From Caballeronia temeraria (GTDB lineage: Bacteria; Pseudomonadota; Gammaproteobacteria; Burkholderiales; Burkholderiaceae): 64,000 bases of DNA. The notes under the pieces were generated by a model. The model searched no databases. It had not been told where the DNA came from and saw nothing but the letters and a program-made list of their open reading frames with translations. The position numbers and the translations under genes were made by a program. Positions 19,029 through 28,148 of the stretch are shown piece after piece. Numbering within the stretch: position 1 is the first letter of the stretch; each line of letters begins with the position of its first letter. The stretch is taken from assembly GCF_001544795.2 (NCBI RefSeq), contig NZ_FCOI02000006.1, positions 62,001 through 126,000 of the forward strand, written 5' to 3'.

Positions 19029-19328
19029 TCAGCCCGCTGCGGGCCACGCCTTGGGGACGACTGCCGCTTCGCATTGAATGTATAAATTGCGCAAACCCGG
19101 CCGGTTGTAGTCGATGGCACCACACGCAACAATGACGTCCATTTCCCATCGGCCGGCGCCTGTTTGCAGCAGAGAGACGCTTCGCTCAGCGAGTTCCGTG
19201 GCACAGAGCGCCAGCTTTGCCCTTTCTTTCCAGTCGGCCCACCGATCATGCGCATCGAGCCACCGGTGCACGGCCTGGATACGATAGGCCAAGCTCGGCC
19301 ACTCCCCAGATTTATAGCGATTGAGCAA
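19029..19328 (-). CDS. hypothetical protein
   Basis: A 99-codon frame with a soluble, Trp- and Ala-containing helical N-terminal half (VHRWLDAHDRWADWKERAKL) and no recognisable family. Amino acid composition is more protein-like than the competing frames, but the ribosome site is poor. Confidence 0.3.
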   Translation of the reverse strand: MLNRYKSGEWPSLAYRIQAVHRWLDAHDRWADWKERAKLALCATELAERSVSLLQTGAGRWEMDVIVACGAIDYNRPGLRNLYIQCEAAVVPKAWPAAG

Positions 19329-19606
19329 GAGTCCACAGGTGAGTCAGCAGAGAAGCTGGGCTCTTTCCGCGAATGAGATTCCCCGCGACTCACTTTCGTA
19401 TGATGAATACCCAAAACACCTTCCCTCAATTCAAACCTCGCCGTTCGCGCCTCGGCGCAGCCCCATCGCGAGATGCAACCAAGTCACTCGCGCTAAGCGT
19501 TTGAAACTCGCGATATTCTTTCCGGTGGACGCAGTTATGCGTGTCGATCGCTCGTACGACGCTGGCCTTTAAGGGCGTCGCGGCGACGCCGTCCCGCGTC
19601 ATCGAA

Positions 19607-19831
19607 TCACTGTGTTTCGAACGGCGGTTTTGGCAAAGGCTCGCCATCGACAAACGCGGTCGCGGTGCGCACCGCGAAATCCATCGCCGCCCGTTCGCTT
19701 GCGAACATGCCAAGCGTCCCGAGAGACGTCGATTCGCCGTCTTCTTCGAGTATGCTGGCGCGCGCTACATAGGCGACGCCCTCTCGCAAAGCCGAAGCAA
19801 GAATTGCGGCCCCGTTGTGGTAGAGAATCAT
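19607..19831 (-). CDS. small conserved-looking hypothetical protein
   Basis: The 74-residue protein begins MILYHNGAAILASALREGVA and continues with an acidic middle, ERAAMDFAVRTATAF and a proline-rich tail. Composition and third-position bias look like real coding, and GAAGAGA lies about eight bases before ATG 19831. It has no signal peptide or membrane helix. I do not know its function. A hairpin lies 60 to 90 bases upstream of its start. Confidence 0.5.
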   Translation of the reverse strand: MILYHNGAAILASALREGVAYVARASILEEDGESTSLGTLGMFASERAAMDFAVRTATAFVDGEPLPKPPFETQ

Positions 19832-19891
19832 GATTCTGTCTCTTCGTTGTTAATCAGCGTCATGGCAGCCCGCGAGGGAAGCGCGTTACCC

Positions 19892-19921
19892 TTCAAGCGC
19901 ACTTCTTGAGGTGCGCTTGAA
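19892..19921. repeat. perfect 11-bp inverted repeat
   Basis: TTCAAGCGCAC and GTGCGCTTGAA flank an eight-base loop. It lies just upstream of the small reverse-strand gene at 19831. It could be an operator for that gene or a transcript-end hairpin; neither flank has a T-run. Confidence 0.55.
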
Positions 19922-20749
19922 ATAAGAACCTCCGCAATAGCCCATCAAGCGTCCGTTCGAGTACTACGCCACCTTGCGGTCGCCAGCGGCCCGTATGCTA
20001 CGAACTCGAAGAATCCAAGCGCGCGTTCCATTGCGATGATGCCGTTCGCTACTCTTCGCAGTAACTGCTGACTGTCGACTGCCGTGCAGGTAGCCGGTGC
20101 CGGCCGTAGAAAGGGGCCCCCGCCGCTTATCGCATCGGTCAAGCAAGCTAAGTGCGATCATCATGGCCCCGCTTTACAGCGAGAAGCCAGCCATGTCGGG
20201 TGCCGTCGTCATGACGGGTGCCTTTATCCCAGCACCCGCCGTGCCGAAAATTGGCAGGGTGGATTTCCATCCGCCTTCGCGAATGCTTATCACAAGAAAA
20301 CGCGATTAAGAAGAAGGCATTCTTGGCTCTCTTTGTGCGGATGGAACGGTTTTGTCCGAAATGGCGGCAATTAGAATGATCCTGCCCGTGCCGATGCGCT
20401 GTCCCATTCAAGCGCGGCCGGCGCTCGCCCGTGACTTGCCTTGGCTAGCGGCCGTTCGCCGCGTACCGCGACGTGATGCAAGACCGCCTCTGCGCAAGAC
20501 TCGCCGGAGGACGGCGGTTCCAGTGAGGCTCGACCGTTCGATGCAGGCGGACGTGGATGCTTCGCATTCTCTCGCCGGTGAGCTCTCCGGCTCCTGGGAG
20601 GGACCTATCTAACTTGAAACTGAGGCACGCGGTCTTGTCAGATAACCTTCTGGTCCCGGTCATTCTTAGCTTTCCGGCAGACCTACGATTCCACGCTCCG
20701 GTACTCAGAGCCGTGGTCGCATAGCCCGCGCGTGCCCGATGCGACCCAG

Positions 20750-20815
20750 CGTAAGGACATACGTCTCGAACGACATCTACTGGCCGGTCCCCTTGAGACG
20801 TCCACCACAGCGAGA
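20750..20815 (-). pseudogene. fragment resembling an Hfq-like gene
   Basis: The reverse strand reads GRLKGTGQ, a stop, then MSFETYVLTL. This parallels IKLTGQLMSFEKYVLAL of the Hfq-like remnant at 42940-43220, and the DNA is similar over about 40 bases. The rest of an Sm fold is not visible. It is most simply an old fragment. Confidence 0.35.
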
Positions 20816-20832
20816 TTCACAGCGTCTTTTTC

Positions 20833-20870
20833 ACCATCAGCCAGAGGATCAGCCAGAGATCAGCCAGACG
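20833..20870. repeat. short tandem repeat, three units
   Basis: ATCAGCCAGA occurs three times in 36 bases with one- to two-base spacers. It may be slippage within former coding sequence. Confidence 0.5.
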
Positions 20871-21270
20871 GCGGCGAGGAACGCGACAAACGCCAGCGAC
20901 GCAGAGCGGCCTATGCGTTTGTCAAATAACAGCGGGCGCAGGACCTTCCAGCCTCAATACGCTCCATTGCCCTACCGTCGCCGATGGATTCTTCCTCTCT
21001 TCGCACTTCAGCATAGTCATGTCGGACCCACAGCGCTGCCGCGATGATGGCGCATACGCCGCGCATAGTTATTCCGCGCGTCGATTCGACACGATTCGCA
21101 TTTAAGAGCCAAGCGCCATGCATATGCGTTGCATGCCCGTAGCTGGCGCTCCTCCGATCGCAGCGGAAGCCATTGAAGCAGACTTCCTTGATAGGCACAA
21201 CGCTTGCGCTTGATGAAAGGCCGCTGCTGGTGCTGGCTTCTTACGTTCGTTCACTACCTGGATGACTGCC

Positions 21271-21987
21271 ATGAAACTTCTAACCACTCGAGATGGTCTG
21301 CCGCGCCTGTCATGGGGATCAATTATCGCCGGCGTCATTCTTTCGATGATCGTCTACCTGATCATGAGCGTGCTCGGTACGGCCATTGGCGCCTCGCTGC
21401 TGTCGCCCATGTCGAAACCCGATCCGTTGCACGGGTTCGGCTTCGGGTCTGGGGTTTGGGTCATCGTCACCACCGTACTGGCGGTCTTTGTCGGCTCGTA
21501 CTACGCAGGCCGCTGTGCACCGGTGCTCGGATGGCTTCATGGTCTATTGTCTTGGGCGGTGATGACGCTATTTGTCGTGTACGGCATGACCTCCCTCGTC
21601 ACCAGTGCGGTGAGCACGGCGGGTAGCGTCGCAGCGACGACCGCCCAGGTAAGCGCGACCGCCGCAAATCAATCCGGTACGACCCCGTCGATCGTGGATA
21701 CCGCCAAGCAGCAAGTACAAGCAGCAGTCGCATCGGCGGCATCGGCCGCGTCAAGTCCGCAGGCCGAACAGACGGCGCGTGAAACGGCGGATGCCGCGGC
21801 ACGCGGCGTCGCGCGGGCGAGCTGGTTCTCATTTGCCGCACTCATTGTGGGGGCCATCATCGCCATCGTCTCGGGCGGCGCCGGCTTTCGCCATCAGCCG
21901 CCATTCGAAGAAAGCGGTGGTGTGGCTTCCGGCGCCGATACGCCGCCGGTGCGCAGCCGTGCAGTGCCAGGAGGCGGCCGTCTCTGA
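21271..21987 (+). CDS. membrane protein with an Ala-rich periplasmic or cytoplasmic loop
   Basis: From ATG 21271 (ATG 21262 is also possible) the 238-residue protein has hydrophobic helices at about 12 to 40, 62 to 80, 88 to 110 and 185 to 203. Between the third and fourth is a 70-residue Ala/Ser/Thr/Gln-rich helical segment. It resembles the small integral membrane proteins often found beside YsnF-type genes, whose function is unknown. It is followed closely by a DUF2382 gene on the same strand. Confidence 0.75.
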   Translation: MKLLTTRDGLPRLSWGSIIAGVILSMIVYLIMSVLGTAIGASLLSPMSKPDPLHGFGFGSGVWVIVTTVLAVFVGSYYAGRCAPVLGWLHGLLSWAVMTLFVVYGMTSLVTSAVSTAGSVAATTAQVSATAANQSGTTPSIVDTAKQQVQAAVASAASAASSPQAEQTARETADAAARGVARASWFSFAALIVGAIIAIVSGGAGFRHQPPFEESGGVASGADTPPVRSRAVPGGGRL

Positions 21988-22046
21988 GTAAGCGGCTTTT
22001 CGACAGCCGGCGCAGATCTGGCCGACGTGCTGAGGAGGAGGAACCC

Positions 22047-22496
22047 ATGCGTGAGGACGAGACGTCCGGTGCGACACCAACGACGACCGATTCGTTTGAC
22101 ACAGTGCGCGTGTCGGCGGTCAAGGAACAGATCGCCGTCGATGTCGCAACGGTCGAAACGGGCGCCGTTCGGGTACGCAAAGTCGTTCATGAAGAAACGC
22201 ACCCTATCGCGCTGCGCCTGCGAAGCCAGCAGGTCGACGTTCAGCGCATCCCAGTGAACCGGCCTGTGGAGGAGCGCGACGAGCCGCGGCGCGAAGGCGA
22301 CACGCTCATCATCCCGATCTACGAGTACGTCCCGGTGGTACGCATGCAACTCACATTGAAGGAAGAAGTGCACGTCAAGACGACCGAGATACAAGAAGAC
22401 GTGATCCATCGCGTGCTGACCCATTCGGAGGAGCTTGTCGTCGAGCGTCGCGACGGTCCTGACGGTCCATGGAAGAAAGACCCGGGCGCCAACTGA
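22047..22496 (+). CDS. DUF2382 (YsnF-type) stress protein, short form
   Basis: The 149-residue acidic, soluble protein carries the DUF2382 pattern of paired strands, with RVRKVVHEETHPIALRL, VDVQRIPVNRPVEERDEPR, a central GDTLIIPIYEY and a C-terminal mirror ELVVERR. GAGGAGGAA precedes ATG 22047. The family includes Bacillus YsnF and cyanobacterial AvaK and is stress-associated, with unknown molecular action. It is followed by a second, longer DUF2382 protein. Confidence 0.85.
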   Translation: MREDETSGATPTTTDSFDTVRVSAVKEQIAVDVATVETGAVRVRKVVHEETHPIALRLRSQQVDVQRIPVNRPVEERDEPRREGDTLIIPIYEYVPVVRMQLTLKEEVHVKTTEIQEDVIHRVLTHSEELVVERRDGPDGPWKKDPGAN

Positions 22497-22580
22497 TGCA
22501 ACGATCCAAAAATCAAACCGTTCCTCGGTGGTTGCATAAAGTCCTTTGAACCATCCAACTTAAATTCTGGAGAAGCTGAA

Positions 22581-23447
22581 ATGGTACAGACAATTATCGG
22601 TATGTTCGACTCGTTTGCAGATGCGGAGCGCGCCCAAAGCCGCTTGGAATCACAAGGCATCGCTCGTACGGACATGGAGGTCCACAGCGCGACCACTGGC
22701 GACGCCAACGCAATGAGTGGTGATCCGACCGCGCGGTCCGTAACCAGTGACACGGGTGAAGACCGCCTTCACGACGGACCCGTCAGCGGCATTGAACACT
22801 TCTTCAAAAGGTTGTTCGGCGGCAGCGATGAGCCTGAAGAGATTGGGCACTATCATGAAGCGGTTCGACGCGGGGGTGCGTTACTTTCGGTCGACGTCGC
22901 CGATGAGACGTCCGTGGAACGCGTCCGGGACGCACTGTATGCCGAAGGCGCCGTTGACATCGATTCGCGTGTCGCACAGTGGCGCAATACTGGCTATACG
23001 GCCTATGACCGTAACGCACCGGCCTACACTGCCGATGAGGTAGCGGCGGAACGCGAAGCTTTCCCCGTCGTCCAGGAAAAGCTGGAGGTCGGCAAGCGCG
23101 AGGTGCAGACGGGCGGGGTTCGCGTTTATTCGCGCGTGACGGAAACGCCGGTCAGCGAATCCGTCAATCTGCGCGAAGAACGCGCGACCATTGAGCGCCG
23201 AGCCGTGGACCGCCCGGCGACAGCGGCCGATCTCAAGGGAGGCTCTGTCGAGATCCGCGAGACGGCTGAAGAGCCGGTGATCGCCAAGACCGCGCGCGTC
23301 GTCGAAGAGGTGGTGGTCGGCAAGGAATCATTTACTCGAACCGAAACCGTCAACGATACGGTACGTGGCACCGAAGTGGACGTCGAAAAAACGGCGGGAA
23401 CAGATGACAGTCCTGCTGTTCGACCCGTTGATAAGCCGCCTCTTTGA
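22581..23447 (+). CDS. two-domain stress protein: GSP17M-like N terminus plus DUF2382
   Basis: The 288-residue protein starts MVQTIIGMFDSFADAERAQS, an alpha/beta domain of the general stress protein 17M (YflT) type, which ends near residue 120. A linker leads to the DUF2382 domain (about 155 to 270) with PVVQEKLEVGKREVQTGGVR, SVNLREERATIERRAVDRP and KTARVVEEVVVGKE. GGAG lies about ten bases before the ATG. Its pairing with the short DUF2382 gene 85 bases upstream suggests co-expression. Role in general stress tolerance is inferred from family and context. Confidence 0.88.
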   Translation: MVQTIIGMFDSFADAERAQSRLESQGIARTDMEVHSATTGDANAMSGDPTARSVTSDTGEDRLHDGPVSGIEHFFKRLFGGSDEPEEIGHYHEAVRRGGALLSVDVADETSVERVRDALYAEGAVDIDSRVAQWRNTGYTAYDRNAPAYTADEVAAEREAFPVVQEKLEVGKREVQTGGVRVYSRVTETPVSESVNLREERATIERRAVDRPATAADLKGGSVEIRETAEEPVIAKTARVVEEVVVGKESFTRTETVNDTVRGTEVDVEKTAGTDDSPAVRPVDKPPL

Positions 23448-23626
23448 ACTCATTGAAGGTCGGGGACGGCCCGCGGAACATTTGCGCAGTCCCCTTTGTT
23501 TTCGGACTTCATCTGCCCAATGCGCACGCTGCCCGATCGCGATTGCGGCAATAGAGTTTACTTCACGGATTGATGCCACAACACGACTGGTTGGCTCAAT
23601 GCCCGAACACCCTTTTGGAGGAAGTC

Positions 23627-23983
23627 ATGGCAAACACCGACGGTCTTGAACCGGTCAATTCGCTCGTCACGGAAAAGGCCGACAAGACCTATGAATTTCC
23701 GACGAGCGCGAATCACGGCGCCTCTGAGGCAGATACTGCATCGTCCGCAACCGTCGGCGATGGCGATTTCCGGGAAGCATCCCAGTCGTGGGACGCTAAA
23801 TCATCCGGTGGTGAGGCACGGGCAACCGCGAAAGAAAAGCTCGCTGATATGAAGAGCGTCGTAGTAAAAAACTACAGGGCTGCGAGCGACACGACAGATG
23901 ATTTCGTGCATGACAATCCCTGGAAGGCAATCGTCATGGCTGGATTAGGGGGCTTAATTGTTGGCATGCTCGTGTCGCGTTAG
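23627..23983 (+). CDS. DUF883 (ElaB/YqjD-type) membrane-anchored protein
   Basis: From ATG 23627, eight bases after GGAGGAAG, the 118-residue protein has a disordered N terminus, a charged helix and the family C terminus DDFVHDNPWKAIVMAGLGGL ending in GMLVSR. This is a tail-anchored inner-membrane protein. ElaB and YqjD relatives bind ribosomes at the membrane in stationary phase or protect against stress; that role here is inference. It closes the stress cluster that begins at 21271. Confidence 0.88.
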   Translation: MANTDGLEPVNSLVTEKADKTYEFPTSANHGASEADTASSATVGDGDFREASQSWDAKSSGGEARATAKEKLADMKSVVVKNYRAASDTTDDFVHDNPWKAIVMAGLGGLIVGMLVSR

Positions 23984-24462
23984 CCATATGCGAACTTACG
24001 CGGGACGCGGCGCGCCCGTCGATCTCTAGCCCGAGTTCGACGAACCAGTCCAGCTAACGCGCCAACTCGAGGAAGCACCGCGCGCCTGTCAGTCACCGGG
24101 TGGGCGGCTTGTCCACGTCAGGGGGGGCGTGCCTGCTGATCACGCGGGCGCGCAAGCGGCGTCCAGCAGGTCCAAGCGAGGTTGAACGTCACATAGGTTT
24201 CGGGTCACGTTGACGGCGGTACTGTCTCACGTCAGGTCAGCGCCTCGCTCTCGCCCAGCCCTTTGCGTCTGCCTCGCCCTCATGCCGCGCTTCAGCGCGT
24301 GTCCACACGATTCACCAGGAACCCGATTGCAGACGGGGACTGACGTTTCGGCCGGACTCGCCCATCACCGCCACGCAGCACCCCGCCTCATCGACGCACG
24401 GTGAAGGCGCGCGGCACGGGCATTGCACGGTGCCGCGCATGCCGACACCGAAAGCTACGCCC
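23984..24462. other. gap before the glycan cluster, no supported gene
   Basis: Only short frames occur. The promoter of the ten-gene glycan cluster probably lies here, but no clear -35/-10 pair or operator stands out. Confidence 0.3.
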
Positions 24463-25167
24463 ATGCCGCACGCCAATGACCCCTTGCTCGTCATCTCGCC
24501 CCATCTCGACGATGCCGTCTTCAGTTGCGGCGTCGCCATCGCCGGTGCGCCCGATTCGATCGTCTGCACGGTTCTCGCGGGCGTGCCGCACAATGCGCTC
24601 GTCACCGACTGGGACGCGCAGTGCGGCTTAACGGACGCGCATCAGGCCATGCACGCGCGCCGCGCCGAAGACGCCGCCGCGCTCGACGTGCTCGGTGCGC
24701 GCCCCATCCATCTCGGCTTTCTCGATTCGCAATATGCAGGCGATAGCCCCGCCTCGCACGATGAAATAGTTGCGGCCCTGCTCGATGTGATCCGGGCGAC
24801 GGCCTGCCGTGCGCTCGTGATTCCGCTGGGTCTCTTTCATTCGGATCACGACCTTGTGCATCGCGCGTGCCGCAAGGCATGGCTCGCCGATCCAACGCTC
24901 GCCTGCCTCGCGTATGAGGACGCTTTATATCGGCGCATGGACGGGCTCGTGCAGACGCGCCTTGCCGATCTGGCCGCTTGCGGCATCATCGCGACGCCCG
25001 TATCCGAGCGCATCGATACGGCCGCGCTCGTCCGACATCAAGGAGCGAAGCAGCGCGCCGTGAGCCGCTATATTAGCCAACTGAAGGCGTTTGGCCCGAA
25101 CGGTTACGACGATGTCTTCGCGACAGAGCGCTTCTGGAGCTTGCAGACCGCACGCCATGACCGATGA
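24463..25167 (+). CDS. PIG-L family N-deacetylase
   Basis: The 234-residue enzyme has the zinc motif SPHLDDAVFSCG (His-Leu-Asp-Asp) near residues 12 to 23 and HSDHDLVHRA near 127, which are the family's metal ligands. Members remove acetyl groups from GlcNAc-containing lipids or small molecules (PIG-L, MshB, BshB, LmbE). Its place as first gene of a glycosyltransferase cluster suggests an acetamido sugar becomes a free amine during assembly. The frame is open from a GTG at 24430, but the fold begins just after ATG 24463. It overlaps the next gene by 11 bases. Confidence 0.9.
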   Translation: MPHANDPLLVISPHLDDAVFSCGVAIAGAPDSIVCTVLAGVPHNALVTDWDAQCGLTDAHQAMHARRAEDAAALDVLGARPIHLGFLDSQYAGDSPASHDEIVAALLDVIRATACRALVIPLGLFHSDHDLVHRACRKAWLADPTLACLAYEDALYRRMDGLVQTRLADLAACGIIATPVSERIDTAALVRHQGAKQRAVSRYISQLKAFGPNGYDDVFATERFWSLQTARHDR

Positions 25168-26107
25168 ACGAGTCGTTCTTCCCGACGCGGACCGCGCACG
25201 ACTCTCCGTCGTCGTGCTGACTTACAACCGTGACGATCAGGTTCTTGACACGCTTGCAAGACTTGCCGCGCTGCCCGATCGCATCGAGATCATCGCGGTA
25301 GATAATGCCTCGACCGACGGCACCGCCGAGCGCATCGCGACGAACTTTCCGTTCGTGAAGCTCGTCCTCGCGCCGCGCAATTTGGGCGCGGCCGGCCGCA
25401 ATCTCGGCGTCGCGCGCGCCGAAACGGAATACGTCGCGTTCTGCGACGACGACACATGGTGGAGCCCCGGCTCACTGTCCCGTGCCGTCGACGTGCTCGA
25501 TGCCGCGCCGCGCGTTGGCGTGCTGAATGCACGGGTGGTCGTCGGCGAACACGGCGCAATCGATGAAACGTGCGAGCGCATGCGCGATAGTCCGCTCGCG
25601 CGCGACGGGCTGCCTGGATCCGCGCTCATCGGCTTCATGGCGGGCGCGTGTGTGTTTCGCACGGACGTCTTCCGGCAAACGGGCGGCTACGAGCCGAGGC
25701 TTTTTATCGGCGGAGAAGAGGCGCTCGTCTCGCTCGATGTGCTTGGCGCAGGCCACGAGATCGTCTATATGGATGAGCTTGTGCTTCATCATCATCCTTC
25801 TCCGCTGCGCGACAGCGCGCAACGACGCAGGCTGCTCGCACGCAATGCCTCGTGGGTCGCGTGGATGCGTCTGCCGCTGGCCGAAGCGCTGCGTGCCACC
25901 CGCGACGCGATCGCTCTCTTGCTCACGGAACCATCGCCGCTGCCTGATCTGAAGGAGTTGATCGCGGGCATCGCATGGGCGCTTCGCAGACGACGCGTGA
26001 TCGACGAGCGCGTGCAACTCATGCGGCGTCTCGTCCACGACGACGACGCACGCCGCGAAGCCCAGACGCGCGGCGAACGCGCTGTCGGTTCTACACGCGC
26101 CACGTAA
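25157..26107 (+). CDS. family 2 glycosyltransferase
   Basis: The 316-residue GT-A enzyme begins with LSVVVLTYNRDDQVLDTL and has VDNASTDGTAE and the metal-binding FCDDDTWWSPG near residue 95. The GEEALVSLDVLGAG segment is the usual acidic acceptor site (ED/EE). No membrane helices are present. Sugar donor and acceptor are unknown. It overlaps the deacetylase gene and is separated from the next by a 185-base gap containing a striking inverted repeat. Confidence 0.92.
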   Translation: MTDERVVLPDADRARLSVVVLTYNRDDQVLDTLARLAALPDRIEIIAVDNASTDGTAERIATNFPFVKLVLAPRNLGAAGRNLGVARAETEYVAFCDDDTWWSPGSLSRAVDVLDAAPRVGVLNARVVVGEHGAIDETCERMRDSPLARDGLPGSALIGFMAGACVFRTDVFRQTGGYEPRLFIGGEEALVSLDVLGAGHEIVYMDELVLHHHPSPLRDSAQRRRLLARNASWVAWMRLPLAEALRATRDAIALLLTEPSPLPDLKELIAGIAWALRRRRVIDERVQLMRRLVHDDDARREAQTRGERAVGSTRAT

Positions 26108-26117
26108 AAGCGCGCGC

Positions 26118-26158
26118 GTCGCGCAACGAACCAAACGATATTTGGTTCGTTGCGCGAC
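26118..26158. repeat. perfect 18-bp inverted repeat with 5-base loop
   Basis: Left arm 26118-26135 begins GTCGCGCAACG and ends CCAAA; the right arm 26141-26158 is its exact complement; the loop is CGATA. It starts eleven bases after the GT2 stop. There is no T-run, so it is not a classical terminator. It may be an attenuator, an RNA processing or stabilising hairpin, or a protein-binding palindrome dividing the cluster into two transcripts. Confidence 0.85.
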
Positions 26159-26292
26159 GAACCGAAAATCGTTTCGTACTTCTGTCGACACTCACAACGA
26201 GTGGCACGCCAAATGCTGAATCCGGATGACTGATCCACGCGATTGCGCGTCGCGCGACACGCCGAAGGGGATCGCATAACGGAGAGGCTCTC

Positions 26293-27564
26293 GTGAAGAT
26301 CGCTTTGATCAGTGAACATGCATCGCCGCTGGCGATCGCGGGCGGCGTCGACAGCGGCGGCCAGAATATTTACGTGGCCAATGTCGCGCGTCAGCTCGTG
26401 CGTATCGGCCACGATGTCGATGTCTTCACGCGCTGCGATCGTTCGCTGCTGCCGCTCATCTCGCGCTTCGAAAACATTCGCGTGATCAACGTGCCGGCCG
26501 GGCCGCCCGTGCAGTTGCCGAAGGAACAGCTTCTGCCGCACATGGATGCGTTCGCAAGCTTCATGATCGACTTCATGCAGCAGGAAGCGCATTCGTATGA
26601 CATCGTGCACGCGAACTTCTTCATGTCGGGTCTCGTCGGCTTGCGCATCAAGGACGCGCTCGGCGTGCCGCTCGTCACCACGTTTCATGCGCTCGGACGC
26701 GTGCGGCGATTGCATCAGGGCGAATCGGACGGCTTTCCCGACGCGCGCTTCGATATCGAGGACGAGCTCGTGAAGCGCTCCGACTCGGTGATCGCCGAGT
26801 GCCCGCAGGACGAGAACGATCTGCTCCATCTCTACGACGCCGATCCCGCGCGCATCGATCTCGTGCCATGTGGTTTCGATCGCGCGGAATTCCAACCGCT
26901 CGACAAGCGCCAGGCGCGCGAGCGGCTCGGCTGGCCCCAGGACCGCTTCATTGTGCTGCAACTGGGGCGCATGGTGCCGCGCAAGGGCATCGACAACGTC
27001 GTGCGCGCGCTCGGCGTGTGCCGAGCGGAGCATGACGAAAGCGTCGAGCTTTACGTGGTCGGCGGCAATTCCGACGAAGCCAACGAGATCGCGACACCGG
27101 AAATTGGCAGACTGCGCGACACCGCGCGGGAATGCGGCGTGGAAGCGCACGTGCATTTCGCCGGACGTCATGGACGAAGCGATCTGAAGCACTTCTACAA
27201 CGCCGCCGACGTGTTCGTGACGACGCCCTGGTACGAACCCTTCGGCATCACGCCGCTCGAAGCGATGGCGTGCGGCACGCCCGTGATCGGCGCCGATGTG
27301 GGCGGCATCCGCTATTCGGTCGCGCACGGCGAGACGGGTCTGCTCGTGCCGCCCAAGCATCCGGCCGCGCTCGCGCAGGCAATCGTCACACTCAAACGCG
27401 ACGCGGCACTTGCGCGACGCATGGGCGAAGCGGGCCTCGCGCGCGCGAACGCGATGTTCACGTGGTCGAGCGTCGCACAGGCGCTCGCGCAGGTCTATGC
27501 GCGCGTGAGCGGCGCCGAATCGCAGGACGCGGCTCGCGTCGCAATGGGCGGAGGATCGCGATGA
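26293..27564 (+). CDS. family 4 glycosyltransferase
   Basis: The 423-residue GT-B enzyme starts at GTG 26293 after GGAGAGG. The N-terminal GGVDSGGQNIYVANVARQL is the donor-proximal loop of the sucrose-phosphate synthase/MshA-like branch. The C-terminal lobe has LGRMVPRKG and the E-x7-E motif in PFGITPLEAMACGTPVIG near 315 to 332. It transfers an activated hexose with retention of configuration. It overlaps the next gene by an ATGA junction. Confidence 0.93.
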   Translation: MKIALISEHASPLAIAGGVDSGGQNIYVANVARQLVRIGHDVDVFTRCDRSLLPLISRFENIRVINVPAGPPVQLPKEQLLPHMDAFASFMIDFMQQEAHSYDIVHANFFMSGLVGLRIKDALGVPLVTTFHALGRVRRLHQGESDGFPDARFDIEDELVKRSDSVIAECPQDENDLLHLYDADPARIDLVPCGFDRAEFQPLDKRQARERLGWPQDRFIVLQLGRMVPRKGIDNVVRALGVCRAEHDESVELYVVGGNSDEANEIATPEIGRLRDTARECGVEAHVHFAGRHGRSDLKHFYNAADVFVTTPWYEPFGITPLEAMACGTPVIGADVGGIRYSVAHGETGLLVPPKHPAALAQAIVTLKRDAALARRMGEAGLARANAMFTWSSVAQALAQVYARVSGAESQDAARVAMGGGSR

Positions 27565-28148
27565 CGCAAGCGCCACTGTCGCCGCGCGCCGCCGTTTTCA
27601 TCGACAAGGACGGCACCCTGCTCGACGATGTGCCCTGGAATGTCGATCCGCATCACATGCGCCTTGCGCCCGGTGCGCTCGACGCGTTGCGCGTGTTCGC
27701 ATCGCATGGCGTGCCGCTGTTCGTCATCAGCAATCAAAGCGGCGTGGCGCTTGGCAAGTTCGAGCGGCATGCACTCGATGAGGTCGAAGCGCGCCTGCAA
27801 GCGTTTGCCGCGCAAGCGGGCGCGGCTTTTACGCAAATCTATTGGTGCCCGCATCATCCACGAGGCGTCGTGCCCGAGTACACGCAATCATGCGATTGCC
27901 GCAAGCCCGAGCCCGGCATGCTGCTGCGCGCGGCGCGCGAACATGGCATCGATCTCTCGCGAAGCTGGTTCATCGGCGACATACTCGACGATGTCGAGGC
28001 GGGCCATCGTGCGGGATGCCGCAGCGTGCTCATCGATAACGGCAACGAGACCGAATGGCTGCGCGGCGAAGGTCGCGAACCGGACATCGTCGTGAAGAAC
28101 ATGCGTGAGGCCGCGATGGCGATCGTCGACGCGGAGTGTCCTGCATGA
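27561..28148 (+). CDS. GmhB-like D,D-heptose 1,7-bisphosphate phosphatase (HAD-IIIA)
   Basis: The 195-residue protein has the HAD motif DKDGTLLDDVP at about 13 to 23, ISNQSGVALG (motif II) and the GDILDDVEAG motif. The zinc loop typical of GmhB is complete: CPHH near residue 95, then CDCRKPEPG near 113. GmhB dephosphorylates heptose 1,7-bisphosphate on the way to ADP- or GDP-heptose. With two GT9 enzymes nearby, this suggests a dedicated heptose supply for this cluster. Histidinol-phosphatase activity is the main alternative. It overlaps both neighbours by four bases. Confidence 0.88.
   Translation: MTQAPLSPRAAVFIDKDGTLLDDVPWNVDPHHMRLAPGALDALRVFASHGVPLFVISNQSGVALGKFERHALDEVEARLQAFAAQAGAAFTQIYWCPHHPRGVVPEYTQSCDCRKPEPGMLLRAAREHGIDLSRSWFIGDILDDVEAGHRAGCRSVLIDNGNETEWLRGEGREPDIVVKNMREAAMAIVDAECPA

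Larger units (their letters stand above)
19922..21261. other. long gene-poor stretch with decayed sequence
   Basis: No intact gene is supported over 1.3 kb. The only recognisable items are a fragment resembling an hfq-like gene (20750-20815) and a short tandem repeat next to it. Reverse-strand frames around 20820-20930 read as fragments of a small membrane protein split between frames (LAFVAFLAAVWLI, then LWLILWLMVKK), which also suggests decay. Confidence 0.35.

Noticed and set aside
25792..27576. 594-codon open frame on the reverse strand
   Set aside because: It lies wholly antisense to two clear glycosyltransferases. Its Arg/His/Ala-rich product is a GC-bias shadow.
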